Origin: Arthrobacter silvisoli
GTDB lineage: Bacteria > Actinomycetota > Actinomycetes > Actinomycetales > Micrococcaceae
Reading direction: 5' to 3'
DNA: 64,000 nucleotides
NCBI RefSeq assembly: GCF_003369445.1
Contig: NZ_QRCU01000043.1
Coordinates: 1-64,000, forward strand
Below the pieces are notes generated by a model that was not told the origin of the DNA, ran no database searches, and was given only the letters and a program-made list of their open reading frames with translations. The position numbers and the translations under genes were made by a program. Positions within the stretch are counted from its first letter, which is position 1. Each line of letters opens with the position of its first letter. Below are positions 52,098-61,345 of this stretch, one piece after another.

Positions 52098-53224
52098 TCG
52101 CTGCTCCCGGAGTTCCCGACGGCGGCATCCGCCGTATCGCCCGCGGTTTCGGCAAGCTTGGCGGCAACGCGCGAGGCGTGGGTGGGAGCGTCCGGAACGT
52201 GGGCCGGCTTGAGGGCGGCGTATTCCTTGCGGAGTACCGGCAGCACCTCCTCGCCGAACAGGTCCAGCTGCTCCAAGACCGTCTTCAGCGGCAGGCCGGC
52301 GTGGTCCACGAGGAAGAGCTGGCGCTGGTAGTCGCCGAAGAACTCACGGAAGGTCAGGGTCTTCTCGATGACCTCCTGCGGGCTGCCCACCGTCAGCGGG
52401 GTCTGCGAGGTGAAGTCCTCCAGGGACGGTCCGTGACCGTACACCGGGGCGTTGTCGAAGTACGGGCGGAATTCCTTCACGGCGTCCTGGGAGTTCTTGC
52501 GCATGAAGAACTGGCCGCCGAGGCCCACGATCGCCTGGTCCGCCTTGCCGTGGCCGTAGTGCTCGTAGCGCTCACGGTAGAGGCCGATCAGCTGCTGGTA
52601 GTGCTCCTTGGGCCAGAAGATGTTGTTGGCGAAGAAGCCGTCGCCGTAGTACGCGGCCAGTTCGGCGATCTGCGGGCTCCGGATGGAGCCGTGCCATACG
52701 AAGGGCGGGACGTCGTCAAGCGGGCGCGGCGTGGAGGTGAAGTTCTGCAGAGGCGTGCGGAACTTGCCGTTCCAGTTCACGGTGTCTTCATCCCACAGGC
52801 GGCGCAGCAGGGCGTAGTTCTCGATCGCGAGCTCAATGCCGTCCTGGATGTTCTTGCCGAACCACGGGTACACCGGCGCCGTGTTGCCGCGGCCCATGAT
52901 GAGGTCCACACGGCCGTCCGCCAGGTGCTGCAGCATGGCGAAGTCCTCGGCGATCTTCACGGGATCGTTCGTGGTGATCAGCGTGGTGGAGGTGGAGAGG
53001 GTGATGCGCTCGGTCTGCGCTGCGATGTAGGCCAGCGTGGTGGTGGGGGAGGAAGAGAAGAAGGGCCGGTTGTGGTGCTCGCCGATGGCGTACACGTCCA
53101 TGCCGATCTCTTCGGCCTTCTTGGCGATGGCCACGGACGCCTTGATGCGCTCGTTCTCCGTGGGGGTGCGGCCCGTGGTGGGGTCAGTGGTGATGTCGCT
53201 GACGCTGAATACGCCGATCTCCAT
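52094..53224 (-). CDS. Luciferase-like (LLM class) flavin-dependent oxidoreductase
   Basis: A 376-residue TIM-barrel monooxygenase family protein beginning MEIGVFSVSDIT. AEEIGMDVYAIGEHHNRPFFSSSPTTTLAYIAAQTERITLSTSTT and DFAMLQHLADGRVDLIMGRGN are typical of the FMN- or F420-dependent luciferase-like group. The C-terminal 35 residues are Ala-rich and probably disordered. A GGAAGAAAGG site precedes the ATG. MarR control suggests a role in detoxifying a small molecule. Confidence 0.9.
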   Translation of the reverse strand: MEIGVFSVSDITTDPTTGRTPTENERIKASVAIAKKAEEIGMDVYAIGEHHNRPFFSSSPTTTLAYIAAQTERITLSTSTTLITTNDPVKIAEDFAMLQHLADGRVDLIMGRGNTAPVYPWFGKNIQDGIELAIENYALLRRLWDEDTVNWNGKFRTPLQNFTSTPRPLDDVPPFVWHGSIRSPQIAELAAYYGDGFFANNIFWPKEHYQQLIGLYRERYEHYGHGKADQAIVGLGGQFFMRKNSQDAVKEFRPYFDNAPVYGHGPSLEDFTSQTPLTVGSPQEVIEKTLTFREFFGDYQRQLFLVDHAGLPLKTVLEQLDLFGEEVLPVLRKEYAALKPAHVPDAPTHASRVAAKLAETAGDTADAAVGNSGSSE

Positions 53225-53268
53225 GATGTGCCTTTCTTCCTGTCCGCGGGTGCGCGGGCGTTACCGAC

Positions 53269-53300
53269 AGTCTATCCCAAACTAGATGCATTTGCATCTA
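53269..53300 (-). promoter_or_regulatory. Promoter and MarR-type operator of the LLM-marR operon
   Basis: TAGATGCA and TGCATCTA form a perfect 8-2-8 palindrome at 53283-53300. On the minus strand a -10 TAGACT lies at 53269-53274; with a 17-base spacer the -35 would fall at 53292-53297, inside the palindrome. A repressor bound there would block polymerase, as expected for an autorepressing MarR protein. The operon leader is about 40 bases. Confidence 0.6.
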
Positions 53301-53341
53301 TCGCACTGTGTAACGCCTGCGGCCGGGGATTATTCCCGGGT

Positions 53342-56300
53342 CTACTGGGGTGAGCCCGGTGCGGCCCTGCGGCCCGTGACCTTCGGGACCATACCAGTGG
53401 TCCAGTCGAGGAATTCCGCGTCGTCCGTTCCGTTCCCGCCGGCACGATCCACGACGGCGGGGCGGTCCTTGAGCGCCCTCAGCAGGGCCTTCTTCTCCCG
53501 GCGGCCTTCCACCAGCTTGTAGAGGACGGGAACCAGCACCAGGGTCAGCAGGGTGGACGACACCAGGCCGCCGATCACCACGATCGCCAGGGGCCGGGAG
53601 ATGAAACCGCCGCCACCGGTGAAGCCGAGCGCCATCGGCGTCAGGGCGAACACCGTGGCCAGGGCGGTCATGAGGATCGGCCGCAGGCGCTGGCGGGCGC
53701 CGTGGGTGATGGCGTCATCGACGCTCATGCCAGGCCGGCCGTTGCGGGGGCTGCGGTACTGGTTGATGAGGTCGATCAGCACGATCGCATTGGTGACGAC
53801 GATGCCCACCAGCATCAGCAGGCCGATCAGGGCCGGCAGGCCGAGCGGAACGCCCGTCAGCAGGAGCAGGCCGATCGCGCCGGTGGCTGCGAACGGCACC
53901 GAGACCAGCAGGATGAGCGGCTGGATGAGCGACTTGAAGGCAGCCACCATGATCACATGGACGATCGCGATCGCGGCGAGCAGTGCCAGGCCGAGCTGCC
54001 GGAAGGACTCGGCCTGCTGGGTGGTGGCGCCGCCGATGGTCGCCGTCACGCCCGGCGGGAGCTGCACGTGGTCCAGCCGCTCCTGGACCGCGCTGCTCAG
54101 CGCGCCCAGGTTGGAGCCCGACGGCGTCACGGTCACCTTGGCGGTCCGCTGGCCGTTGCTGCTGGTCACGGAGAGCGGAACATCCACCTGTTCGACGCTG
54201 GCGACGCTGCCCAGCGCGACCGGACCCGCCGGCGTCGGGAGCAGGATGCCCCGCACCGCCGTAATGCTGGTGAAGCGGGTGCCCTCACCGATCTGGACCG
54301 GGAAATCGTCGGTCTCGATCCGCACCGTGCCGGCCGGGACCGGCGCAACGGTCGCGGCGAGCACCCCGGCCACTTGTTCTTCGTTGAGGCCGGCCGCCGT
54401 GGCCTTGGCGCGGTCCACCTTCACCTGGACCACGGGCTGGCCGGGGACGAGGTTGGTGGCTGTCTCGGAGCTGCCGGGGACGCCGTCAAGGGCCTTGAAA
54501 ACAGCATCGCCGGCGGTCTGCAGGTCCTGTGGTGTGGCCGCATTGATGGTCACGTCCACCGTGGAGGAGGTGCCGAAGCCGCCCTGCCGGGCACCGACGG
54601 TGACCTTGCCGGCGGCGCCGCCCTCCGCAAGCCGCCTGCGGACGGTGTCCTGCAGCTGGTCCTGGGCCGCGTCCTCCGCGGTGACCACCGTGAACGTCGA
54701 GGTCGAGGCCCCGCCGGAGGTGAGGGCAGCGAGGCCGTTCCGGGCATTGCCGGAGGTCACCTGAACGTCCTTGATCCCGTCGACGCCGTCCAGCAGCCTC
54801 TCCACCTTGGCGGCGGCCTGCGCGGTCTCGGCCAGGTTGGTACCGGGAGGCAGGACCTGCCGGACGGTCATGCTGTTCTCGCCGGAGCGTCCCAACAGGT
54901 CGGTTGCCAGCAGCGGCGTCATGGCCGCCGTGCCGCCCAGAACCAGCAGTGCCGCCACGATGGTCACTACGGGGTGCTTCTGGGTGGTGGACAAGACGGG
55001 CAGGTAGCCGCGCTGCAGGCGCGTACGCTGCTCCGCTTCGTGCGCTTTCGCCGCTGTTTCCTTTGCCGCCCCGGGGCCGCTGCCGGCCGCCGGTGACTTG
55101 AGGAACCAGTACGCCAGCACCGGGACGATGGTCAGGGCCACCAGCAGGGAGGCCAGCAGGGCGATCGTGACGGTGAGCGCGAAGGGGCGGAAAAGTTCCC
55201 CGGCGAGATCCCCGACGAAGGCGATGGGCAGGAAGACCGCCACGGTGGTCAGCGTGGACGCGGTGATGGCGCCGGCCACCTCCCGGATGGAGTTCAGGAT
55301 GGCGGTGAGCTTGTGTTCGCCGTAACTCAGGTGGCGTTTGATGTTCTCGATGACCACGATCGAGTCGTCCACCACCCGGCCGATCGCGATGGTGAGCGCG
55401 CCCAGGGTGAGGATGTTCAGTGAATAGCGGGTGGCCGAGATGCCGATGAACGTGATCAACAGGGACAACGGGATCGACACCGCGGTGACGAGCGTGGAGC
55501 GCACGGACAGCAGGAACAGCAGGATGACCAGCACGGCGAAGCCCAGGCCGAGCAGGCCCTCCGTAGTGAGGTCCTTGATGGATTTCTCGATGTACGGGGC
55601 CTGGTCGAAGACCGGAGTGAAGCGGGCATTGGAACCCAGCTCCGCACTCATCTGGCCCAGTGCGTCCTTGACGGCGTGCGAGATCGCCACGGTGTCGCCG
55701 TCGGGCTTCTTCGTGACTGTCAGGGCAAGCGTTTCCTTGCCGTTGGTCCTGGTGATCGAGGTGGCGGGGTCGTCTTGGATGCTCACCGTGGCCACGCTGC
55801 CGATCGTGGTGCCGGTCTTCGCGCCGGCCAGCGGAAGTCCCTTGATGGCGTCCAGGGAATCGACCGGGCTGCCGATCTGCAGGGACAGGGATTTGCCCTG
55901 CTCCTCGACCGTGCCCGCCGGGACCAGGGCCCCGTTGTTCTTCAGCGCATCCGAAAGGGACCGGACGGTGGCGCCGCCGGCGGCCATGGCCGCGGGGTCC
56001 GGCTTGAGCAGGATGTGCTGGGTGGTGCCGCCGCTGACATCGGCACTGCGGACGCCGTCGATCTTCTGCAATCGCGGGACGCTCAGCCGCAGGAGGTCGG
56101 CATTCAGTTCGCTGAGCGGCTTGTCCGAGGACACCGCCAGGAAAATGATCGGGAAATCGCTCACGCTGCCGGCGAAGGAGCGGGGCTCCACATCCGCCGG
56201 CAGCGTCCGCCGGGCGTTGGAGATGGCCCGGTCGATCTGGTTCCGGGCGCGGTCCAGGTTGGAACCATAACTGAACACGAGCGTGATCTGGGAAACCCCG

Positions 56301-56560
56301 CTGCGCGAGGTGGAGGTGCTTGATTCAAGCCCTTCCACGCTGTTGAGCGCAGTCTCGAGGGGGCGGCCCAACTGCTTGTCCACGACTTCCGGGGACGCCC
56401 CCGGCATGGCCGTAATGACCGTGATCTGCGGGAACTCGATCGACGGGATGAGCTCCTGCTTCAGGGAAGACATGGTGATCACGCCGAACACCGCCGCGAA
56501 GACGGTGATCAGCGCAATCAGTGCCCTGTTCGCCAGTGAAAGCTTTGCCAGAGCGAACAT
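53342..56560 (-). CDS. RND superfamily efflux protein (AcrB/HAE1-like)
   Basis: A 1072-residue RND pump. It opens with the canonical SLANRALIALITVFAAVFGVITMSSLKQELIPSIEFPQITV. The helix-4 proton relay is in LTIAIGRVVDDSIVVIENIKRHL, with the Asp pair used by AcrB. Two repeats of six helices with large periplasmic-type loops between helices 1-2 and 7-8 are visible, and the C-terminal half has GLPALIGLLMLVGIVVTNAIVLIDLINQYR. No membrane-fusion or outer-membrane partner gene is nearby, so it probably acts alone in this Gram-positive envelope. GGAGAGGGAG precedes the ATG. Confidence 0.93.
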   Translation of the reverse strand: MFALAKLSLANRALIALITVFAAVFGVITMSSLKQELIPSIEFPQITVITAMPGASPEVVDKQLGRPLETALNSVEGLESSTSTSRSGVSQITLVFSYGSNLDRARNQIDRAISNARRTLPADVEPRSFAGSVSDFPIIFLAVSSDKPLSELNADLLRLSVPRLQKIDGVRSADVSGGTTQHILLKPDPAAMAAGGATVRSLSDALKNNGALVPAGTVEEQGKSLSLQIGSPVDSLDAIKGLPLAGAKTGTTIGSVATVSIQDDPATSITRTNGKETLALTVTKKPDGDTVAISHAVKDALGQMSAELGSNARFTPVFDQAPYIEKSIKDLTTEGLLGLGFAVLVILLFLLSVRSTLVTAVSIPLSLLITFIGISATRYSLNILTLGALTIAIGRVVDDSIVVIENIKRHLSYGEHKLTAILNSIREVAGAITASTLTTVAVFLPIAFVGDLAGELFRPFALTVTIALLASLLVALTIVPVLAYWFLKSPAAGSGPGAAKETAAKAHEAEQRTRLQRGYLPVLSTTQKHPVVTIVAALLVLGGTAAMTPLLATDLLGRSGENSMTVRQVLPPGTNLAETAQAAAKVERLLDGVDGIKDVQVTSGNARNGLAALTSGGASTSTFTVVTAEDAAQDQLQDTVRRRLAEGGAAGKVTVGARQGGFGTSSTVDVTINAATPQDLQTAGDAVFKALDGVPGSSETATNLVPGQPVVQVKVDRAKATAAGLNEEQVAGVLAATVAPVPAGTVRIETDDFPVQIGEGTRFTSITAVRGILLPTPAGPVALGSVASVEQVDVPLSVTSSNGQRTAKVTVTPSGSNLGALSSAVQERLDHVQLPPGVTATIGGATTQQAESFRQLGLALLAAIAIVHVIMVAAFKSLIQPLILLVSVPFAATGAIGLLLLTGVPLGLPALIGLLMLVGIVVTNAIVLIDLINQYRSPRNGRPGMSVDDAITHGARQRLRPILMTALATVFALTPMALGFTGGGGFISRPLAIVVIGGLVSSTLLTLVLVPVLYKLVEGRREKKALLRALKDRPAVVDRAGGNGTDDAEFLDWTTGMVPKVTGRRAAPGSPQ

Positions 56561-56631
56561 TGCTCCCTCTCCTGGGACTTACGGTTGTACAGCGTTCGGG
56601 CGCTGCCGCAGCCGGGCCCGGATGCCTGCGC

Positions 56632-58137
56632 CTACCGCTGCGTGGCGTCGGCGTTCTCGAGCTGCAGGGACTGCGCGGTGCTTGCCTCGATCTCGGCCGC
56701 AAGCTCAGGATTGTCGTTGAGCTTGACCCCGTAGCCGGGCATCATGTCCTTGAGCTTGGACTGCCAGCCCTTGAAGTTCTTCGGGAAGGTCTTCTGCAGC
56801 AGTTCGATCATGATCGGCACGGCGGTGGAGGCTCCGGGGGAAGCGCCCAGCAGGGCGCCGATGGAGCCGTCGCGCGCGGCGATGACCTCAGTGCCGAACT
56901 GCAGGATGCCACCCTTCTGCGGATCCTTCTTAATGATCTGCACGCGCTGGCCCGCCGTGATCAGCTCCCATTTGGCGCCGTCGGCTTCGGGGTAGTACTC
57001 GCGCAGGGATTCGACTTTGGCGTCGTGGCGCTTGGCCACTTCCTTGATCAGGTACGCCGTCAGGTCCATGTTGTCCTTGGCCACGGCGAGCATCGGGATG
57101 ATGTTGCCCGGGCGGATGGACAGCGGCAGGTCCAGGTAGCTGCTGGTCTTGAGGAAGTTGGTGGAGAAGCCGGCGTAGGGGCCGAAGAGCAGCGAACGCT
57201 TTCCGTCCACGTACCGGGTGTCCAGGTGCGGCACGGACATGGGCGGCGCACCCACGGAGGCCTGGCCGTACACCTTGGCGCTGTGCTGGCGGGCGGTTTC
57301 TTCGTCGGTGCAGCGGAAGAACTGGCCGGACACAGGGAAACCGCCGTAGCCCTTGCTTTCCGGAATGCCCGAGGCCTGCAGCAGGTGCAGGGCACCGCCG
57401 CCGGCGCCGACAAACACGAACTTGGCGTGGATGCGGCTGCGTTCTCCGGAGGCCGGGTACTTCAGCGAAAGGTCCCAGCCGCCGTCGGAGGCCTTGGAAA
57501 TGTTGCTGACTTCGTGGCCGTAGTTGACCTCGACGCCGCTCTTGGCCAGGTATGCGGTCAGTTCTCGGGTCAGCGCCCCGAAGTCGACGTCGGTGCCTTC
57601 TGCGGCGCGGGTGGCGGCAACGCGCTGCTTGGGGTCGCGGCCCTTGACGATCAGGGGAGCCCACTTTTCGATCTGGGCCTGGTCTTCCGTGTATTCCATG
57701 CTGCGGAAGAGGGTGTTGGGCTTGAGGGCTTCGTAGCGGGTCTTGAGGAAGTCCACGTGCTTGTCGCCGATGACGAAGCTCATGTGCGGAACGGTGTTGA
57801 TGAAGCCTTTGGGGGAGCCGATCAGGTTGTTGTCGACCAAGTGGGACCAGAACTGGCGGGACAGCTGGAACTGCTCGTTGATGTGCAGCGCCTTGGCGGG
57901 GTTCACGGAGCCGTCTTTGGCTGCCGGGGAGTAGTTCAGTTCGCAGAGTGCTGCGTGGCCCGTACCTGCGTTGTTCCAAGGTCCGGAGCTTTCAAGGCCC
58001 GCCTCGTCCAGGCGTTCGAAGAGGGCGATGCTCCAGTCGGGTTCGAGCTGCTTGATGAACGCCCCGAGCGTTGCGCTCATGATTCCGCCGCCAATAAGGA
58101 CGACGTCGGCGTGTTTGGTCTTGGAAATGAAAGTCAC
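56632..58137 (-). CDS. mqo: Malate:quinone oxidoreductase
   Basis: A 501-residue membrane-associated FAD enzyme that passes electrons from malate to menaquinone, bypassing NAD-linked malate dehydrogenase. The FAD motif is [15 protein letters not shown] near the N-terminus, and [29 protein letters not shown] is a family signature. I chose GTG 58137 over a TTG at 58143, because GGAGA sits 7 nt before the GTG but would overlap the TTG spacing. It lies 71 bases upstream of the RND gene in the same direction, and each probably has its own promoter. Confidence 0.95.
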   Translation of the reverse strand: MTFISKTKHADVVLIGGGIMSATLGAFIKQLEPDWSIALFERLDEAGLESSGPWNNAGTGHAALCELNYSPAAKDGSVNPAKALHINEQFQLSRQFWSHLVDNNLIGSPKGFINTVPHMSFVIGDKHVDFLKTRYEALKPNTLFRSMEYTEDQAQIEKWAPLIVKGRDPKQRVAATRAAEGTDVDFGALTRELTAYLAKSGVEVNYGHEVSNISKASDGGWDLSLKYPASGERSRIHAKFVFVGAGGGALHLLQASGIPESKGYGGFPVSGQFFRCTDEETARQHSAKVYGQASVGAPPMSVPHLDTRYVDGKRSLLFGPYAGFSTNFLKTSSYLDLPLSIRPGNIIPMLAVAKDNMDLTAYLIKEVAKRHDAKVESLREYYPEADGAKWELITAGQRVQIIKKDPQKGGILQFGTEVIAARDGSIGALLGASPGASTAVPIMIELLQKTFPKNFKGWQSKLKDMMPGYGVKLNDNPELAAEIEASTAQSLQLENADATQR

Positions 58138-58216
58138 AGTCAATCTCCGATAGCAGCGGCATTGGCTGTCACAGAATATCCCCGCGCTGCCCCATAACTG
58201 AAATTACGGGGGGCCG

Positions 58217-59887
58217 TCAAGACTTTAGGCGGACGTTCGTGAAAACTTCGTTCAAGACCGGCGATGCCGGGTACTTTTCCACCCGGTCGGACAAGGCCAG
58301 TGCCGAGATCGGGAAGGCGATCGGTACTGCCGGAACGGTTGCCGCGATCTGGGCGTTGATGGTGTCGTACTGGGCTTTGCGCTCAGGATCTTCGGGCATG
58401 CCCCGGGCGCGGTCGATCTTGGAGAACACCTGGGCGTCGCTGTAGCCGAACTCACCCCGCCGCTCACCGAAAAGGGTGCCCACGAAGTTATCCGGGTCCG
58501 AGTAGACGCCATTCCAGCCCAGCAAGTGCAAGGCGTGGTCGCCAGCCGACTGGACCTTGGCCAGGTAGCCGTCCTCCCAGTCCACCGGCACCGGTTTGAT
58601 GTTGAAGCCGACGGCGGTCAGCTGCCTGCTGATTTCCGCGTAGATCTTTTCCGGGGTGGGGAGGTAGCTGCGGGTGACGTTGAGCGGGTAATAGAACTTG
58701 AGCGGTTCGCCCTTGTACCCGGCCTTGGCCAGCAACTGCTTGGCCTTTGCGGGATCGTAGCCCAGCGCAGGTGCATTGTTGTTGAAGCCGCTGAGCTTGG
58801 GCGGGACGAACTGGGATGCCTGCGCCGTGTTGTCGATGAAGAACTTCCGGATGAGGCTTTCCTTGTCAATGGCGTATTCGATCGCCTGGCGGACCTTGAG
58901 TTTCTGCAGGGGCGCCACGGCCTGGTTGATACCCAGGTACATCACGGAGAACGGGTCCCGTTGCACGATCTGCATGCCGTGCTTGACCAGGGCGTCGAAG
59001 GTGCCTGCGGTGACGAGGTCGTAACCGTCAATCTTGCCGCTGAGCAGCGCGTCGAGGCGGCCCTGCGGGTGGTCGAACGGAATGAAGTTGAGCGTGGCGA
59101 TTTGGCCCCGGTCACCCCAGTAGCCGTCATAACTCGTGAGGGTGATCTTGTCCTTGGCCCAGGTGGAGAAGACGAACGGGCCGGTGCCGACGGGGTGCGA
59201 GGCGTATGCGGATACGGCCTGTCCGTCCAGCGTGCGGTCCAGGACGTTGGCCTTCTGCTTGGCCAGCGCCGTGGGGGAGGAAATCGCGAAGGCCGGCAGG
59301 GTCAGGGCCTGCAGGAACCCGGTGAAGGGCCGGGTGAGCCTGATCCGCACCGCGCTGGCTCCCGTGGCTGTGCAGCTCTTGAAAATGGACAGTGACGCGT
59401 TGTCCGAGAACGATTTGAACACGCTCTTGAACATGATCCCGGGCGCCTGGTTCCGGATGGCCGGTGCGAAGGTGTACCAGCGGTTGAAGTTGCTGCAGAC
59501 TGCGGCGGCGTTGAACGGCGTGCCGTCGTGGAACGTGACTTTGTCACGGAGCTTGAAGTCATAGCTGAGCCCGCCGTCACCTTCGGACCATTCGGTGGCA
59601 AGCAGGGGAACGGCCTGGCCGGTGGACGGGTCAACGCCGAGCAGGCCCTCCATGACCTGCCGGGTGACGCGGTACGTCTCGGAATCGTTGCTCAGGGCCG
59701 GGTCCAGCCCGAGCGGCATGGCCGGCGTGCCGAAGTTGAAGGTCTGGTCCGGCGTGTCCGGTGTGTTGGCGGCCGTTGTGCCGGTGGACGGCGAGGGGGA
59801 CGGCACACCGGTGCAGGAGCTCAGGGCCAGGGCAAGAAGGGCGGCGCCGATCTGCAGTTTCATCCGGCGTCGTTTGCTGCTTGCCAC
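58217..59887 (-). CDS. Family 5 peptide/nickel ABC transporter substrate-binding lipoprotein
   Basis: A 556-residue extracellular solute-binding protein. The signal (MASSKRRRMKLQIGAALLALAL) ends at the lipobox LSSC. The SBP_bac_5 core starts near residue 50 and includes YRVTRQVMEGLLGVDPSTGQAVPLLATEW, DKVTFHDGTPFNAAAV, HPVGTGPFVF and VRQAIEYAIDKE. I chose GTG 59887 with its GAGGGGA site; an in-frame extension upstream would read through the tRNA-Leu gene and is not real. No permease or ATPase genes are adjacent, so it is an orphan receptor. It may bind oligopeptides. Confidence 0.9.
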   Translation of the reverse strand: MASSKRRRMKLQIGAALLALALSSCTGVPSPSPSTGTTAANTPDTPDQTFNFGTPAMPLGLDPALSNDSETYRVTRQVMEGLLGVDPSTGQAVPLLATEWSEGDGGLSYDFKLRDKVTFHDGTPFNAAAVCSNFNRWYTFAPAIRNQAPGIMFKSVFKSFSDNASLSIFKSCTATGASAVRIRLTRPFTGFLQALTLPAFAISSPTALAKQKANVLDRTLDGQAVSAYASHPVGTGPFVFSTWAKDKITLTSYDGYWGDRGQIATLNFIPFDHPQGRLDALLSGKIDGYDLVTAGTFDALVKHGMQIVQRDPFSVMYLGINQAVAPLQKLKVRQAIEYAIDKESLIRKFFIDNTAQASQFVPPKLSGFNNNAPALGYDPAKAKQLLAKAGYKGEPLKFYYPLNVTRSYLPTPEKIYAEISRQLTAVGFNIKPVPVDWEDGYLAKVQSAGDHALHLLGWNGVYSDPDNFVGTLFGERRGEFGYSDAQVFSKIDRARGMPEDPERKAQYDTINAQIAATVPAVPIAFPISALALSDRVEKYPASPVLNEVFTNVRLKS

Positions 59888-59958
59888 TCTTGTCCCCTCA
59901 AGGCAGTCGGACGGAAACGCGGCTGGACCCCGTGCAAACGGGGTCCAGCCGTCGATGT

Positions 59959-60043
59959 TGGTGCGCAAGGGGGGACTTGAACCCCCACGCCCGAAGGCAC
60001 AGGAACCTAAATCCTGCGTGTCTGCCAATTTCACCACTCGCGC
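59959..60043 (-). tRNA. tRNA-Leu (anticodon UAG)
   Basis: An 85-base gene including an encoded CCA (59959-59961). The acceptor arms GCGCGAG and CTTGCGC pair with one G-U. The anticodon stem CAGGA/TCCTG encloses loop TTTAGGT with anticodon TAG, and the long variable arm (TGCCTTCGGGCG) marks a class II leucine tRNA. The T-arm GGGGG-TTCAAGT-CCCCC is intact. Confidence 0.95.
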
Positions 60044-60113
60044 AACTGCCGGCGTCGGGCTCCTATGGTCCCGCTGCCGTCGGGCTCCATTCTACCCATG
60101 CAGGCGGGGTGCC

Positions 60114-60590
60114 CTAACGGACGTCCAGCTTCAAGTCCCGGCGCAGCTTGGCGACGTGCCCGGTGGCCCGGACGTTGTACTGCGCCACCGCCACTTTGCC
60201 CTCGGGGTCCACCACGATCGTGGAACGGATCAGGCCCTGGTAGGTGCGGCCGTAGTTCTTCTTTTCGCCCCAGGCGGCGTAGGCGTCGGCCACCTTGTGG
60301 TCCTCGTCCGAGAGCAGAGGGAAGGTCAAAGACTCTTCGGCGACGAATTTCGCCAGGGCGGGCACGGGATCAGGGGAGACGCCCACCACCTTGTAGCCCG
60401 CCGCCTGGAGGGAAGCGAGCGAATCCCGGAAATCGCAGGCCTGCGTGGCGCAGGCCGGCGTGGAAGCGGCGGGGTAGAAGTAGACGATGGTGTTGCTGCC
60501 GCGGTAGGACTCCAGGCTGACGTCGTTGCCGTCCTGGTCCTTGAGGGTGAATGCGGGGGCGGTGTCGCCGGGAATAAGTCGTTCAGCCAT
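60114..60590 (-). CDS. bcp: Thiol peroxidase/peroxiredoxin Bcp
   Basis: A 158-residue atypical 2-Cys peroxiredoxin that reduces hydroperoxides with thioredoxin. The peroxidatic Cys is in YFYPAASTPACATQACDF, with the second Cys five residues later, as in BCP/PrxQ proteins. DSLASLQAAGYKVVGVSPDPVPALAKF and LPLLSDEDHKVADAYGAWG-like segments follow. It is adjacent to tRNA-Leu. Confidence 0.95.
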   Translation of the reverse strand: MAERLIPGDTAPAFTLKDQDGNDVSLESYRGSNTIVYFYPAASTPACATQACDFRDSLASLQAAGYKVVGVSPDPVPALAKFVAEESLTFPLLSDEDHKVADAYAAWGEKKNYGRTYQGLIRSTIVVDPEGKVAVAQYNVRATGHVAKLRRDLKLDVR

Positions 60591-60669
60591 GGTGCTCCTT
60601 GCTTGCGTTCGCGACCACCCAGCTTAGTAACAGGGCGCCCCGGATCCGAATTGCCGTCGGTCGCCTTTA

Positions 60670-60675
60670 TATACT
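60670..60675 (+). promoter_or_regulatory. Candidate -10 element before the MarR gene at 60683
   Basis: TATACT, close to the -10 consensus, ends 7 nt before the ATG. No Shine-Dalgarno sequence is present, so the gene is probably leaderless. Confidence 0.55.
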
Positions 60676-60682
60676 GGCTGTT

Positions 60683-61183
60683 ATGCCTGACATTGAGCGT
60701 TGGCCAACCGGAAGGCTGTTGTCCACAGCGGCGCGGCTTGTGGAGCACGCCTGGAACGAGAAGCTGAGCAGTCTCGGGCTGACCCATGCCGGGGTGATCG
60801 CCCTGGAAGTCCTCGCGGTGAAGGGCCCCATCACACAGGTCCTGCTGGCACAGATCGTGCGGGTCCAGGCGCAGACCATGGGCAAGACCCTCTCCCGCCT
60901 CGAAGCCCACGGGTACATCGAAAGATCCCGCAGCCTGAGCGATCGGCGCAGCCAGATCGTCAGCCTGAGCGAGGCCGGCACCCAAGTGCTGGACACAGCG
61001 GAACGCCTGGAGCGGGAGGTGCTGGGGGATTCGCCCGTGGACGCCAATGCCCTGCGCGGAGAGCTCAAGGTCCTGGTGCGTGCCCTGTCCGAGAAGCATG
61101 CCTCGCCCGAAGTGCACGACATTGTCGCAGGGGCCGCTTCCAGCGTCCTGCAGGCCGGCGCGGATGGCATGAAACGGGATTGA
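60683..61183 (+). CDS. MarR family transcriptional regulator
   Basis: A 166-residue winged-helix regulator: GRLLSTAARLVEHAWNEKLSSLGLTHAGVIALEVLAVKGPITQVLLAQIVRVQAQTMGKTLSRLEAHGYIERSRSLSDRRSQIVSLSEAG. It is divergent from bcp, with 92 bases between. Regulation of the peroxidase in response to oxidants is possible but unproven, and I see no clear palindrome in the gap. Confidence 0.88.
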   Translation: MPDIERWPTGRLLSTAARLVEHAWNEKLSSLGLTHAGVIALEVLAVKGPITQVLLAQIVRVQAQTMGKTLSRLEAHGYIERSRSLSDRRSQIVSLSEAGTQVLDTAERLEREVLGDSPVDANALRGELKVLVRALSEKHASPEVHDIVAGAASSVLQAGADGMKRD

Positions 61184-61305
61184 GCGTCTGGGCCTGGGGC
61201 CGCGGCCTGCAGGGTTCCCGGATATCCGCAAGCCCGGAAGCCACGCAAGCCCGGAAGCCATCAGCGGGCGGCCGTGAAACGGCTGCGGGGGCGGCCTTAA
61301 ACCAG

Positions 61306-61339
61306 GAATCCCGGACCAGCATCAGCCAGTCCGGGATTC
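61306..61339. terminator. Terminator between marR and tRNA-Lys
   Basis: Perfect 11-bp arms GAATCCCGGAC and GTCCGGGATTC around 12 bases lie between the end of marR (plus) and the end of the tRNA-Lys gene (minus). T-rich sequence flanks both sides. Confidence 0.7.
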
Positions 61340-61345
61340 TCCTTG

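Noticed and set aside
56521..58197. A 558-codon plus-strand frame opposite mqo
   Set aside because: mqo is unmistakable on the minus strand; the antisense frame has no recognisable fold.
59888..60037. N-terminal extension of the peptide-binding lipoprotein through the tRNA region
   Set aside because: The extra residues (MVKLADTQDLGSCAF and onward) are the familiar translation of a tRNA-Leu gene; the signal peptide and ribosome-binding site place the start at 59887.
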